A DNA stretch of 64,000 nt from CAUPWF01 sp963515125. Its GTDB lineage: Bacteria; Bacillota; Clostridia; Lachnospirales; Lachnospiraceae. Both the position numbers and the translations under genes were made by a program. Location: positions 124,001 to 188,000 of the forward strand of contig JBQKKG010000007.1 of NCBI GenBank assembly GCA_052116865.1. Direction: 5' to 3'. Each line of letters opens with the position of its first letter. Position 1 is the stretch's first letter. Positions 24,899 to 32,388 of this stretch are shown one piece after another. A model generated the notes under the pieces. The model was given only the letters and a program-made list of their open reading frames with translations. It did not search any database and was not told where the DNA came from.

Positions 24899-26695
24899 CT
24901 AGATAGCCTTCGTATATTCCTTTAGCCATGCTCTCTCCTCATCATTTAAATATGGAGAAATTTTTTCATATACATCCTTGTGGTAATTATTTAGCCATTC
25001 TCTTTCTGGTTTCGTCATATACTCTGGGTCGATTGCGTCCAAATCAATTGGTGCAAATGTAATCGTCTCAAAGTTCATAAATTGACCATATTTATTCTTT
25101 TCGCCTTTGCGAACTATGAACTCATTTTCAATTCGAATACCAAACCATCCATCTTCATAGATTCCCGGCTCATCTGTAATCACCATACCTTCTTCTAATT
25201 GATGATGTTCATTTTTGCTCGGTACTACATACCATCTAAATCCTGTCGGTGGTTCATGAATATTTGCAAGATATCCAACTCCATGTCCGGTTCCACACTT
25301 AAAGTCTTTATTCAAATCCCATATTGGTCCACGTGCAAGAATATCTAAGTTGTATCCATAACATCCATACAAGAAATTTGCGCGTGATAAGCTCATCATC
25401 GCCCGAACAACGGCTGTGAAATACTGTTTCATCTCGTCATCAACTGATCCAAGTACAAAAGTTCTCGTAATATCTGTAGAACCTTCCAAATATCCACCGC
25501 CCGTATCATTCAAGAAGAATGCTCCCGCTTCTAACTTCACGTCTGTCTCTTCACATGGAGAATAATGCATCATTGCCGCATGATCTTTATACGCACATAA
25601 TGGTTCAAAACTATCGCGTACATACCCTTCCTGCTCTTTCCGGAACTCCGTCAATTTGTCAGCGGAGCTTAGCTCCGTTATAGTCTCTTTATCATAACGG
25701 GTCTTTACCCAATGCATAAATTTTGTAACGGCTATACCATCTTTAATATGAGCGCGTTTAATATTTTCTAATTCCACAGGATTTTTCATAGCTTTAAATA
25801 GAATCGTTGGATTCGCACATTGTACCGTCTTTGCTCCTGCAGGAATATCTTTATATAATGCATAATTCATCTTCATTGGATCAATCATAAATGTCTCTGA
25901 AGCATCTAATTTACTTACATCGTTATATACATCGTTGTATGGATGAATGATTACATTATTTTTAGCAAATTCACCTCGTATTTCCTCATTTAGCTTGCTA
26001 TCATTTACATACACATCCACGCAATCCATTTTTACTACCGCATATGAAAGCAACAACGGGAAGAAATCAATATCATCACCACGTACATTCAGTAGCCAAC
26101 ATACATCGTCCAAAGATGCAATAACATGAACAGTTGCTCCTTGTTCTTTCATAACACTGCGTACTCGTTCTAATTTGGATGCTGTGCTTTCACCTGTATA
26201 TTTTTCCTCCAAGAAAAAAGCCGGCTTGGTAGAAAGTTCTGGTCTGTCACTCCATATGTCATTGATTAAGTCAACGGAATATTCAATACAAATATGTTTT
26301 GCCGTTAATGCTTCTTCATATTCTTGTCCTTCTTCCATAGAAAGAACACGTCCATCAAATGCAACCTTTCCATTCTCCGGAACACATGCAGCCAACCACT
26401 CTGTTGTTGTAAGTACGCCCGGTTCAAACATCTTCTGCAGTCCAATACCGCTACCTTCCAACTCCTTTTCTGCTTGGAACCAGTACCTACCATCCGTCCA
26501 CAGATAAGCTTCTTCTTTCGCGATTACAACCGTTCCATAAGAACCACTAAATCCACTAATAAATTTTCTTGCTTTGAAATGTTCTCCTACATACTCACTC
26601 TGATGAAAATCAGCAGTTGGGACAACATAAGCATCAATCCCCTTTTCTGCCATTAAAGTACGTAGTTTCGCAACTCTTTCTGCTACAACAGTCAT
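24899..26695 (-). CDS. Xaa-Pro aminopeptidase (aminopeptidase P, M24B, three-domain form)
   Basis: Cytosolic metallopeptidase of 598 aa that removes N-terminal residues before proline. The long form has two creatinase-like N-terminal domains (AKLRTLMAEKGIDAYVVPTA; ATVHVIASLDDVCWLLNVRG) and a C-terminal M24 catalytic domain. Metal ligands are visible: Asp in FFLNDTGGGYLEGSTDITRT (two Asp), His in GTGHGVGYLANIHEPP, Glu in ITDEPGIYEDGWFGIRIENE (two Glu). A C-terminal M24_C tail with MTKPEREWLNNYHKDVYEKI completes it. The ATG follows AAGGAGGTAATTTGAA. It is monocistronic between a tRNA gene and its terminator. A shorter M24 paralogue lies at 29705-30787. Confidence 0.93.
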   Translation of the reverse strand: MTVVAERVAKLRTLMAEKGIDAYVVPTADFHQSEYVGEHFKARKFISGFSGSYGTVVIAKEEAYLWTDGRYWFQAEKELEGSGIGLQKMFEPGVLTTTEWLAACVPENGKVAFDGRVLSMEEGQEYEEALTAKHICIEYSVDLINDIWSDRPELSTKPAFFLEEKYTGESTASKLERVRSVMKEQGATVHVIASLDDVCWLLNVRGDDIDFFPLLLSYAVVKMDCVDVYVNDSKLNEEIRGEFAKNNVIIHPYNDVYNDVSKLDASETFMIDPMKMNYALYKDIPAGAKTVQCANPTILFKAMKNPVELENIKRAHIKDGIAVTKFMHWVKTRYDKETITELSSADKLTEFRKEQEGYVRDSFEPLCAYKDHAAMMHYSPCEETDVKLEAGAFFLNDTGGGYLEGSTDITRTFVLGSVDDEMKQYFTAVVRAMMSLSRANFLYGCYGYNLDILARGPIWDLNKDFKCGTGHGVGYLANIHEPPTGFRWYVVPSKNEHHQLEEGMVITDEPGIYEDGWFGIRIENEFIVRKGEKNKYGQFMNFETITFAPIDLDAIDPEYMTKPEREWLNNYHKDVYEKISPYLNDEERAWLKEYTKAI

Positions 26696-26843
26696 TTCAA
26701 ATTACCTCCTTAAATAAGATTAGTAACTACTATTTATCTGGATTATAACACCTTGTAGACTAAAGTTCAAACCATAGTTGGAATTCTTTTTAATCTTATT
26801 TGTTTTCACATTTATCTCCATTTGTATTTAGATTTCTATATGC

Positions 26844-26864
26844 AAAAAAACACCGCCCCCGGTG
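26844..26864 (-). terminator. Terminator of tRNA-Lys
   Basis: The compact hairpin CACCG-loop-CGGTG (26851-26864) is followed on the minus strand by TTTTTTT (26844-26850), 31 bases after the tRNA 3' end. Confidence 0.88.
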
Positions 26865-26894
26865 CTCTTTCGTCATCGAAAACAGTGCTTCAAC

Positions 26895-26967
26895 TGCGCG
26901 ATCAGGGGTTCGAACCCTGGACACCCTGATTAAGAGTCAGGTGCTCTACCAACTGAGCTAATCGCGC
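26895..26967 (-). tRNA. tRNA-Lys(CTT)
   Basis: The 73-base minus-strand sequence folds as a full cloverleaf: acceptor stem GCGCGAT/ATCGCGC, D arm with AGCTCAGTTGGTAGAGC, anticodon stem CCTGA/TCAGG with loop CTCTTAA (anticodon CTT), and T arm CAGGG-TTCGAAC-CCCTG. The discriminator base is A and CCA is not encoded. The gene stands alone with its own terminator. Confidence 0.96.
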
Positions 26968-27157
26968 ATATTTAATTTTATAATTCGTACAAGCTATTGT
27001 ACAACGCAAGAATTATTATATAATATGTATTTTAAAATTGCAAGCATTTTTCTTGTTTTTTTCATATATTTTTTATTTAGTATTCTATATATTTATAGAC
27101 ACCTAATTTTTAGAGGCGTATAATGTAATCAATTAATTCATTAAAGGAGTGAAACCT

Positions 27158-27856
27158 ATGACAACTGATCTCAATATTTCTTGTACCATTGAACATCACG
27201 CCATACTGTTTGCATTACTTTCTAAGTATGCGATTAAACTTTGTGGCGAAGATGGTAAGAACGCTATTTTAGAGGGGATGACCTCTTATGGCAATGAGCG
27301 TGGTGCGCGAATGGCTGCAAATGCGCTTGCAAATGGAGACGAATTATCCGTTATGACCAACCAAGCTTACGGAGAATGGAAACCTGATTACGATGGACAA
27401 ATGGAATTCGGTCGACTTCAAAACGAACCAACGCTCCAAACCTTTATTAGTAAATGTGCCTGGTGCGAAGCATGGAAAAAACATAATTTACTAGATTATG
27501 GAAAATATTATTGTGTGAATGTAGACAATGCTGTTTATCAAGGTTTTTGCAAAGACTTTACCTGCACCCCAATAACTACTAGCATGAGTTGGGGTGGTAA
27601 ACAATGCGAATTTGACTGGGGCTTGCCACTACTTCCTAATGAAGTTTTAAAGTTAGAAGTTAAGAAAAAGTCACTCGGAACCAGTTGTATGAAAGACTTT
27701 ACTTTTCATACAGCCCATATCTTACATACGGTTGGTGCAACATTAAAAAAACTTCTTGGTAGCAAAGGTAACCAAGCTGTTGAACTAGCTTTACAAGAAT
27801 ATGTAGATAAATTTGGTCAGATTTATCTGGATATTCTAGAAGGCGTATATGCGTAA
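27158..27856 (+). CDS. L-2-amino-thiazoline-4-carboxylic acid hydrolase-like protein
   Basis: A 232-aa protein of the ATC-hydrolase-like family (PF14196). Features are the start CTIEHHAILFALLSKYAIKL, the conserved GMTSYGNERGARMA, CAWCEAWKKHNLLDYGKYYC with several Cys, and MSWGGKQCEFDWGL. The named family member opens a thiazoline ring on the way to cysteine in Pseudomonas, but most clostridial homologues have no proven role. The ATG at 27158 has AGGAG eight bases upstream and is preferred to GTG at 27149. It is followed after 52 bases by proC on the same strand, perhaps cotranscribed. The function is uncertain. Confidence 0.75.
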   Translation: MTTDLNISCTIEHHAILFALLSKYAIKLCGEDGKNAILEGMTSYGNERGARMAANALANGDELSVMTNQAYGEWKPDYDGQMEFGRLQNEPTLQTFISKCAWCEAWKKHNLLDYGKYYCVNVDNAVYQGFCKDFTCTPITTSMSWGGKQCEFDWGLPLLPNEVLKLEVKKKSLGTSCMKDFTFHTAHILHTVGATLKKLLGSKGNQAVELALQEYVDKFGQIYLDILEGVYA

Positions 27857-27908
27857 GATTTATATGAACAATTTTATTTTTTCATATCTATTATAAGGAG
27901 GTTACATA

Positions 27909-28706
27909 ATGATAACAAAGAAGTTAGGATTGATTGGATGTGGTAACATGGGTGGTGCCATTTTATCTGGTGCATTAGAATGCAGCGTACTTGCAAAGGA
28001 GAATGTGTATGTATATGACATTAACCCAGCTATGATGGAAAAAGCAAATACATTTGGCGTTCATCTTTGTTCGGATAACGAAGACGTCTGTAGGAAAAGC
28101 GATATCATATTATTGGCTGTAAAACCTCAAAACGCATCAGAGGCGTTAGAACAGACAAATGGAGCCCTTGACCAAAGGGCACTGATGTCTATTGTGGCAG
28201 GTGTCACGGTTGAACGCCTTCAACTAATGATTAACGGAACACCTCGTATCTTGCGCATCATGCCAAACACCCCTGCCATGGTCTTTGCCGGAGCCTTTGC
28301 TTTGTGTAAAGACAATGATTTGAAATGTGATGAAAAAGAAATTGCAACCCAGTTATTTGAGTCTATTGGCATTATTGAATGGGTTCCTGAACACTTAATC
28401 GATTCCGTATGTGGATTAAGTGGTGGTGGCCCTGCGTATGCTGCCATGTTTATCGAAGCAATGGCAGATGGTGGCGTAAAGCAAGGACTTCCAAGAGCAA
28501 CCGCATATCGCCTAGCAGCACAAACAGTCATGGGAACAGCTAAGATGATTCTAGAGCTCGGCATTCATCCCGGAGAATTAAAGGATATGGTAACTTCCCC
28601 AGGAGGAACAACCATAGAGGGTTGCGAAGCCTTAGAAAAAGGCGGTATGCGCTACGCCGTAATAGATTGCATTAACGTTGCATCGGAAAAATCAAAAAAA
28701 CTATAG
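27909..28706 (+). CDS. proC: Pyrroline-5-carboxylate reductase
   Basis: Last step of proline synthesis: NAD(P)H-dependent reduction of 1-pyrroline-5-carboxylate; cytosolic, 265 aa. The Rossmann motif GLIGCGNMGGAILSG is at the N-terminus, AVKPQN follows near residue 75, and the C-terminal dimer domain has the signature SGGGPAYAAMFIEAMADGGV and LKDMVTSPGGTTIEG. The ATG follows AAGGAGGTTACATA. The stop codon TAG lies in the left arm of the 64-base palindrome, which then ends the message. Confidence 0.94.
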   Translation: MITKKLGLIGCGNMGGAILSGALECSVLAKENVYVYDINPAMMEKANTFGVHLCSDNEDVCRKSDIILLAVKPQNASEALEQTNGALDQRALMSIVAGVTVERLQLMINGTPRILRIMPNTPAMVFAGAFALCKDNDLKCDEKEIATQLFESIGIIEWVPEHLIDSVCGLSGGGPAYAAMFIEAMADGGVKQGLPRATAYRLAAQTVMGTAKMILELGIHPGELKDMVTSPGGTTIEGCEALEKGGMRYAVIDCINVASEKSKKL

Positions 28707-28760
28707 TCAATGGGGACGGGGGCAATGCACATTGCCCCCGTCCCCATTGACTATAGTTTT
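28697..28760. repeat. GC-rich palindrome, GGGACGGGGGCAATG family, copy 3 (longest)
   Basis: A perfect inverted repeat with 31-bp arms and a 2-base centre. The inner part is the shared GGGGACGGGGGCAATG core; the outer part (ACTATAGTCAAT and complement) is unique to this site. Each arm carries a CTATAG hexamer: one supplies the stop of proC, the other the stop of the Cys-rich ORF on the minus strand. It likely terminates both transcripts; T-run/A-run flanks fit. Confidence 0.88.
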
Positions 28761-28897
28761 CTATCGCAATCATTACTATTTAATACGCGACACACTTCAT
28801 CATATGATTTTTTCAAACACAATAATCGCTTTTTCGTATCCGGCCTATCATACATCGCACAGTAAACACAATTTTTAAAACCTCTTTTTTTCTTCAT
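28751..28897 (-). CDS. Small Cys-rich protein, 48 aa
   Basis: Short ORF starting MKKKRGFKNCVYCAMYDRPD and ending VLNSNDCDRKL. It has five Cys (10, 13, 27, 36, 44), the first pair as C-x2-C, in a basic, hydrophilic chain, which suggests a small metal-binding knuckle. Its start lies 44 bases after trmB on the same strand. The ribosome site is weak (AAAAGG at 12-15 bases), so expression may rely on coupling. Its stop codon falls in the palindrome. I recognise no named family. The composition (Cys spacing, Lys/Arg balance) is more gene-like than random intergenic sequence. Confidence 0.45.
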   Translation of the reverse strand: MKKKRGFKNCVYCAMYDRPDTKKRLLCLKKSYDEVCRVLNSNDCDRKL

Positions 28898-28941
28898 CTA
28901 CACACATACCTTTTTTATTAACATATGCTCATAGAAGCCAC

Positions 28942-29592
28942 TTATTTCCGTTGCATCATTAATTTATGAATAGGATTCCCCTGTGCTGAGAATTTTGCTT
29001 CGTATTCCGTCATGACATTCCCTTGATTCATCTTTTGATCATGATGCAAGTCAAATGTATATGCTATCAAGGTCCACTTTGCCGCCTCCACTTGCTCTAA
29101 TGAAAATTCAAATAGTACTTTATTATCTGTCTTGAATTCCACTATGCCATCCCTATCTAATACTTTATCATAGCATGCCAAGAACTCTTTCGAAGTCAGT
29201 CTTCTTTTTGCATGACGCGCTTTGGGCCAAGGGTCCGAAAAATTCAAATAAATTCGCTTCACTTCTTCTTTATCGAACACCTCACTAAGCTCCCTCGCAT
29301 CCATACAAATAAACCTAATATTTGTCAGCTGTTGAAACTCTTCCGTATCGTATTTTTCTAGTGCTCTAAGCAGCACGCTCGAATATCGTTCAATGCCAAT
29401 GTAGTTGACATCTGGGTTCCTCTTTGCCAAATTAAGGATAAACCGTCCCTTCCCCATACCGATTTCTATATGCACTGGATTCTGGTTCTCAAATACTTGG
29501 TTCCAATACCCCTTATGCGCTTTGGGATTTTGAATGGCAACAGCATGAGCATCAATTATTTCCCCAGCCCTTGGTATATTTCTAAGCCTCAT
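28942..29592 (-). CDS. trmB: tRNA (guanine-N7-)-methyltransferase
   Basis: SAM-dependent enzyme that methylates G46 of tRNA; 216 aa, cytosolic. The SAM site is PVHIEIGMGKGRFILNLAKR and YIGIERYSSVLLRALEKY, followed by the acidic FICMDARELSEVF and the family hallmark LNFSDPWPKARHAKRRLTSK. The C-terminus has FKTDNKVLFEFSLEQ and TEYEAKFSAQGNPIHKLMMQ, typical of TrmB. The ATG follows AAAGGAGATAGAAAGCG. It may share a message with the downstream Cys-rich ORF. Confidence 0.95.
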   Translation of the reverse strand: MRLRNIPRAGEIIDAHAVAIQNPKAHKGYWNQVFENQNPVHIEIGMGKGRFILNLAKRNPDVNYIGIERYSSVLLRALEKYDTEEFQQLTNIRFICMDARELSEVFDKEEVKRIYLNFSDPWPKARHAKRRLTSKEFLACYDKVLDRDGIVEFKTDNKVLFEFSLEQVEAAKWTLIAYTFDLHHDQKMNQGNVMTEYEAKFSAQGNPIHKLMMQRK

Positions 29593-29660
29593 CGCTTTCT
29601 ATCTCCTTTGATTAAAATTCCAAGTTATTATATCACATCCAAAAGGGACAGGGCAATTGT

Positions 29661-29704
29661 TAAATGGGGACGGGGGCAATGTACATTGCCCCCGTCCCCA
29701 TTTA
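29661..29704. repeat. GC-rich palindrome, GGGACGGGGGCAATG family, copy 4
   Basis: A perfect 22-bp palindrome with the shared core and outer arms TAAATGG. Its right edge touches the stop codon of the M24 peptidase (29705-29707), so it is positioned as its terminator. A degenerate extra half (GGGACAGGGCAATTGT, 29645-29660) lies just beyond, as also seen next to copy 2. Confidence 0.87.
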
Positions 29705-30787
29705 TTAATCTTCAACTACAATCAAGTCTTTTGTAAAGTGGTTCAATACCTCACATCCATCTTCCGTGATGATTACAAGGTCTTCAATACGAACGCCAAT
29801 TCCTTCTTCTGCCAAGTAAATACCAGGCTCAATAGAGAAACATTGTCCAACTTTGATGATATCTTCATTTACAGATGATACATCACCATATTCATGATCT
29901 TCCAATCCACATGAATGTCCTGTTCTGTGAGTAAAATACTTTCCGTATCCTTTTTCTTCTATGTAATTTCTACAAGCCAAGTCTACGTCTTTCATCTTGT
30001 TACCAGGTTTAGAGGCTGCAATACCTCTTAACTGAGCTTCTAATACAATGTTGTAGATTTCTTTTTGTCTTTCAGATACTTCACCGATAAATACAGTTCT
30101 TGTCATATCTGATGCGTAATTATCTTTGAATCCACCAATATCAAGGATTACACAGTCACCATGTTTTCCTTTTGAATCATCCGTTACATGATGTGGATCT
30201 GCTGCACCCTTAGCGTAAGCTGTAATTGGGTCAAAAGAAACATCCTCAACACCAAGTTCTTTGTAAATTTCTCTACATTTTTCGTTTAATTCTCTTTCAG
30301 TTAAGCCTTTTACAACCCAAGGAATTAATTTTTCCATTGCAATATCATTCAATCTTGAAGATTCTCTCAATAAAGCGATTTCTTTTTCGTCTTTGATCAT
30401 TCTAACATAGTCTACAATCATTGAACCATTAACAAATTTACTTCCGCCGCCTAACTCTTGCAATCTTAACAAGAATTTTGATGGCCAATTTTTATCAATT
30501 CCCATTACTTTGTCTTTTTCAACAAATTTGCTCATGATTTCAACGCCATCTTCAATATCGTTGTACCATACAATTTCTACGCCCAAATCTTTTTCTTGAG
30601 GGAAAAGTTCATTAATCATGATTTTGTGATTACCATTTACGTTTAAATAAAGAGCCAATAATCTTTCGCCTGGGTGAATCCAAGCACCTGTCAAATAGAA
30701 GATTGCTGTAGGATCTGAAATAATCATTTGTTGCATGCCTTGTTCTTCCATTGCTTTTAATACTCTGCTTAATTTGTTTGCATCCAT
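29705..30787 (-). CDS. M24-family Xaa-Pro peptidase (PepQ/YqhT type)
   Basis: Cytosolic metallopeptidase of 360 aa, the two-domain form. The creatinase-like N-domain begins MDANKLSRVLKAMEEQGMQQ. The catalytic domain shows the five ligands: two Asp in ILDIGGFKDNYASDMTRTVF, His in HRTGHSCGLEDHEYG, Glu in SIEPGIYLAEEGIGVRIEDL (two Glu). It probably removes N-terminal residues ahead of proline or splits Xaa-Pro dipeptides. The frame extends 15 codons upstream, but ATG 30785-30787 follows AAGGAGG at eight bases. It differs from the 598-aa aminopeptidase P in this window by lacking the second N-terminal domain and C-terminal tail. Confidence 0.9.
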   Translation of the reverse strand: MDANKLSRVLKAMEEQGMQQMIISDPTAIFYLTGAWIHPGERLLALYLNVNGNHKIMINELFPQEKDLGVEIVWYNDIEDGVEIMSKFVEKDKVMGIDKNWPSKFLLRLQELGGGSKFVNGSMIVDYVRMIKDEKEIALLRESSRLNDIAMEKLIPWVVKGLTERELNEKCREIYKELGVEDVSFDPITAYAKGAADPHHVTDDSKGKHGDCVILDIGGFKDNYASDMTRTVFIGEVSERQKEIYNIVLEAQLRGIAASKPGNKMKDVDLACRNYIEEKGYGKYFTHRTGHSCGLEDHEYGDVSSVNEDIIKVGQCFSIEPGIYLAEEGIGVRIEDLVIITEDGCEVLNHFTKDLIVVED

Positions 30788-31027
30788 TTTAATATGCCTC
30801 CTTAAATCTTTTCGGTTAGAATCTTTGTCCAACGCGCTAGTTTTATTGTAGTATTATTTAGACCGCATGTCAATGAATTTTCCACAAAAACATTCTTCTC
30901 TTTCTTTTGTATTTTAGGTATTTTTACTATGGTAATTTGACAAAATAAGAGTAATATAATTACATAGGTTTTCTCTGTGAAATATTACCAGAAGGTGAAC
31001 CTGAATACTTAATTTAGGAGGATTGTT

Positions 31028-31339
31028 ATGGACTCTATTGTAAATAAACTTTCCGAAATCGAAACTGCTGCGGTATCTATTGTATCCCACGCAGAAGAAC
31101 AAAAGAAGCAGTTAGAAGAAGAAATGCGCAAAAAGACAGCTAAGTTCGACGAAGATTTAGCCGCCAAAATTCAGCAAAAAATAGCATCTATACATGCTGA
31201 TTTAGAGAAAAAAATGAGCGATGATTTATCTAGCCAAGAAGCAGCCAGCATTGAAACAATAAAAAGTTATGAACAAGAGTATACCCTTCATCATGAAGCG
31301 TATGCCCAAAATATTATTCAACATATTACAGAGGTATAA
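31028..31339 (+). CDS. ntpF: V-type ATPase peripheral-stalk subunit (G/H-like)
   Basis: First gene of the V-type ATPase operon; 103 aa, almost wholly predicted as one long coiled coil rich in Glu, Lys, Ala and Gln (AEEQKKQLEEEMRKKTAKFD). This is the composition and length of the stalk partner of subunit E, tethering the catalytic head to subunit I. The ATG follows AGGAGGATTGTT and the stop lies two bases before the subunit C start. The subunit name is given by position and coiled-coil character, as the family is weakly conserved. Upstream (30833-31027) has TTGACA at 30937, but no well-spaced -10. Confidence 0.78.
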   Translation: MDSIVNKLSEIETAAVSIVSHAEEQKKQLEEEMRKKTAKFDEDLAAKIQQKIASIHADLEKKMSDDLSSQEAASIETIKSYEQEYTLHHEAYAQNIIQHITEV

Positions 31340-31341
31340 CT

Positions 31342-32388
31342 ATGGGCAATCTACTAACATATAGTGGAGTTGTAACAAAAGTACGTGCAATGGGCGCGAA
31401 ATTATTAAACGAAGAAAATTTCGAAGAAATTTCTCACTTTACTACAATTTCAGAAGTTGTTTCTTATTTAAAGAAGCAACCTGCATATGAAGAAACATTT
31501 GCTCCATTGGACGAACGACTTCTTCATAGAGGCGATGTAGAAAAAGTATTAAGCCAGTCATTATATAATGATTATTCCAAACTTTTTAGCTTTTCCGGTA
31601 TAAGCATTCGTAAGTTTTTACTTATGTATATGAAACGTTATGAGGTGGATTTAATCAATTATTGTTTTCGTATCGTGTTTAACCATTATGACCAACCTTT
31701 TGACCTAAATTATAAAAAACCATTTTTTGATAAATACTCGCAAATATCTATTGAAAAATTAATTACTTCCAGAACCATAGAAGAATTGGTTGAAAACTTA
31801 CATGGTACCGAATACTATGAACCTCTTAAAACACTACGAGAATCAAATGCCGCCACACTTTTTGATTATGACTTGGCACTAGACTTGTATTACTTCTCAA
31901 CTATTTGGAAAGACAAAAAGAAAATTTTAAAACGAAAAGAATTGGAGATTTTTACAAGGGATTGTGGCTCTAAGATGGACTTTTTAAATCTCCAATGGAT
32001 TTACCGTGCTAAAAAGTACTATACGATGGTCCCTGCTGATATCTATGCACTGATTATACCGATTCACTATCATATTCATCCTGATACATTAAAAGAATTG
32101 GTGGAAGCACCCACGGTGGATGATTATGTTGCGCTCGTTTATAACACTTATTATGGAAAACGTTATAAAATGGAAAAGCCACTAACCTTAGAAGCAGTAT
32201 ACTCTGACTGTCTCTATCATTTATACACCATTGATTGTAGAAATAACCCATATTCTATTGCTACAATTAATAAATACTTGTTCTTAAAAGAAGAAGAGAT
32301 AAAAAAAATAACAACGGCTCTAGAATGCATTCGTTATGGAATTGGACCTGGAGATACGTTAAAGTACATTGGAGGTGTTACGCAGTGA
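31342..32388 (+). CDS. ntpC: V-type ATPase subunit C (d-like)
   Basis: Central-stalk socket of the V-type ATPase, 348 aa, linking the rotor ring to subunits D and F. It is mostly helical with no membrane segment and carries the family's three repeated helical units; segments such as YSGVVTKVRAMGAKLLNEEN and LINYCFRIVFNHYDQPFDLN fit. It begins two bases after the previous stop. Its stop TGA overlaps the GTG start of subunit I (GTGA). The identity rests on operon position, length and helical pattern. Confidence 0.85.
   Translation: MGNLLTYSGVVTKVRAMGAKLLNEENFEEISHFTTISEVVSYLKKQPAYEETFAPLDERLLHRGDVEKVLSQSLYNDYSKLFSFSGISIRKFLLMYMKRYEVDLINYCFRIVFNHYDQPFDLNYKKPFFDKYSQISIEKLITSRTIEELVENLHGTEYYEPLKTLRESNAATLFDYDLALDLYYFSTIWKDKKKILKRKELEIFTRDCGSKMDFLNLQWIYRAKKYYTMVPADIYALIIPIHYHIHPDTLKELVEAPTVDDYVALVYNTYYGKRYKMEKPLTLEAVYSDCLYHLYTIDCRNNPYSIATINKYLFLKEEEIKKITTALECIRYGIGPGDTLKYIGGVTQ

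Noticed and set aside
30937..30960. TTGACA and TATAAT before the V-ATPase operon
   Set aside because: Both hexamers are perfect but only 12 bases apart, too close for a sigma-A promoter; either alone may still be used with a weaker partner.
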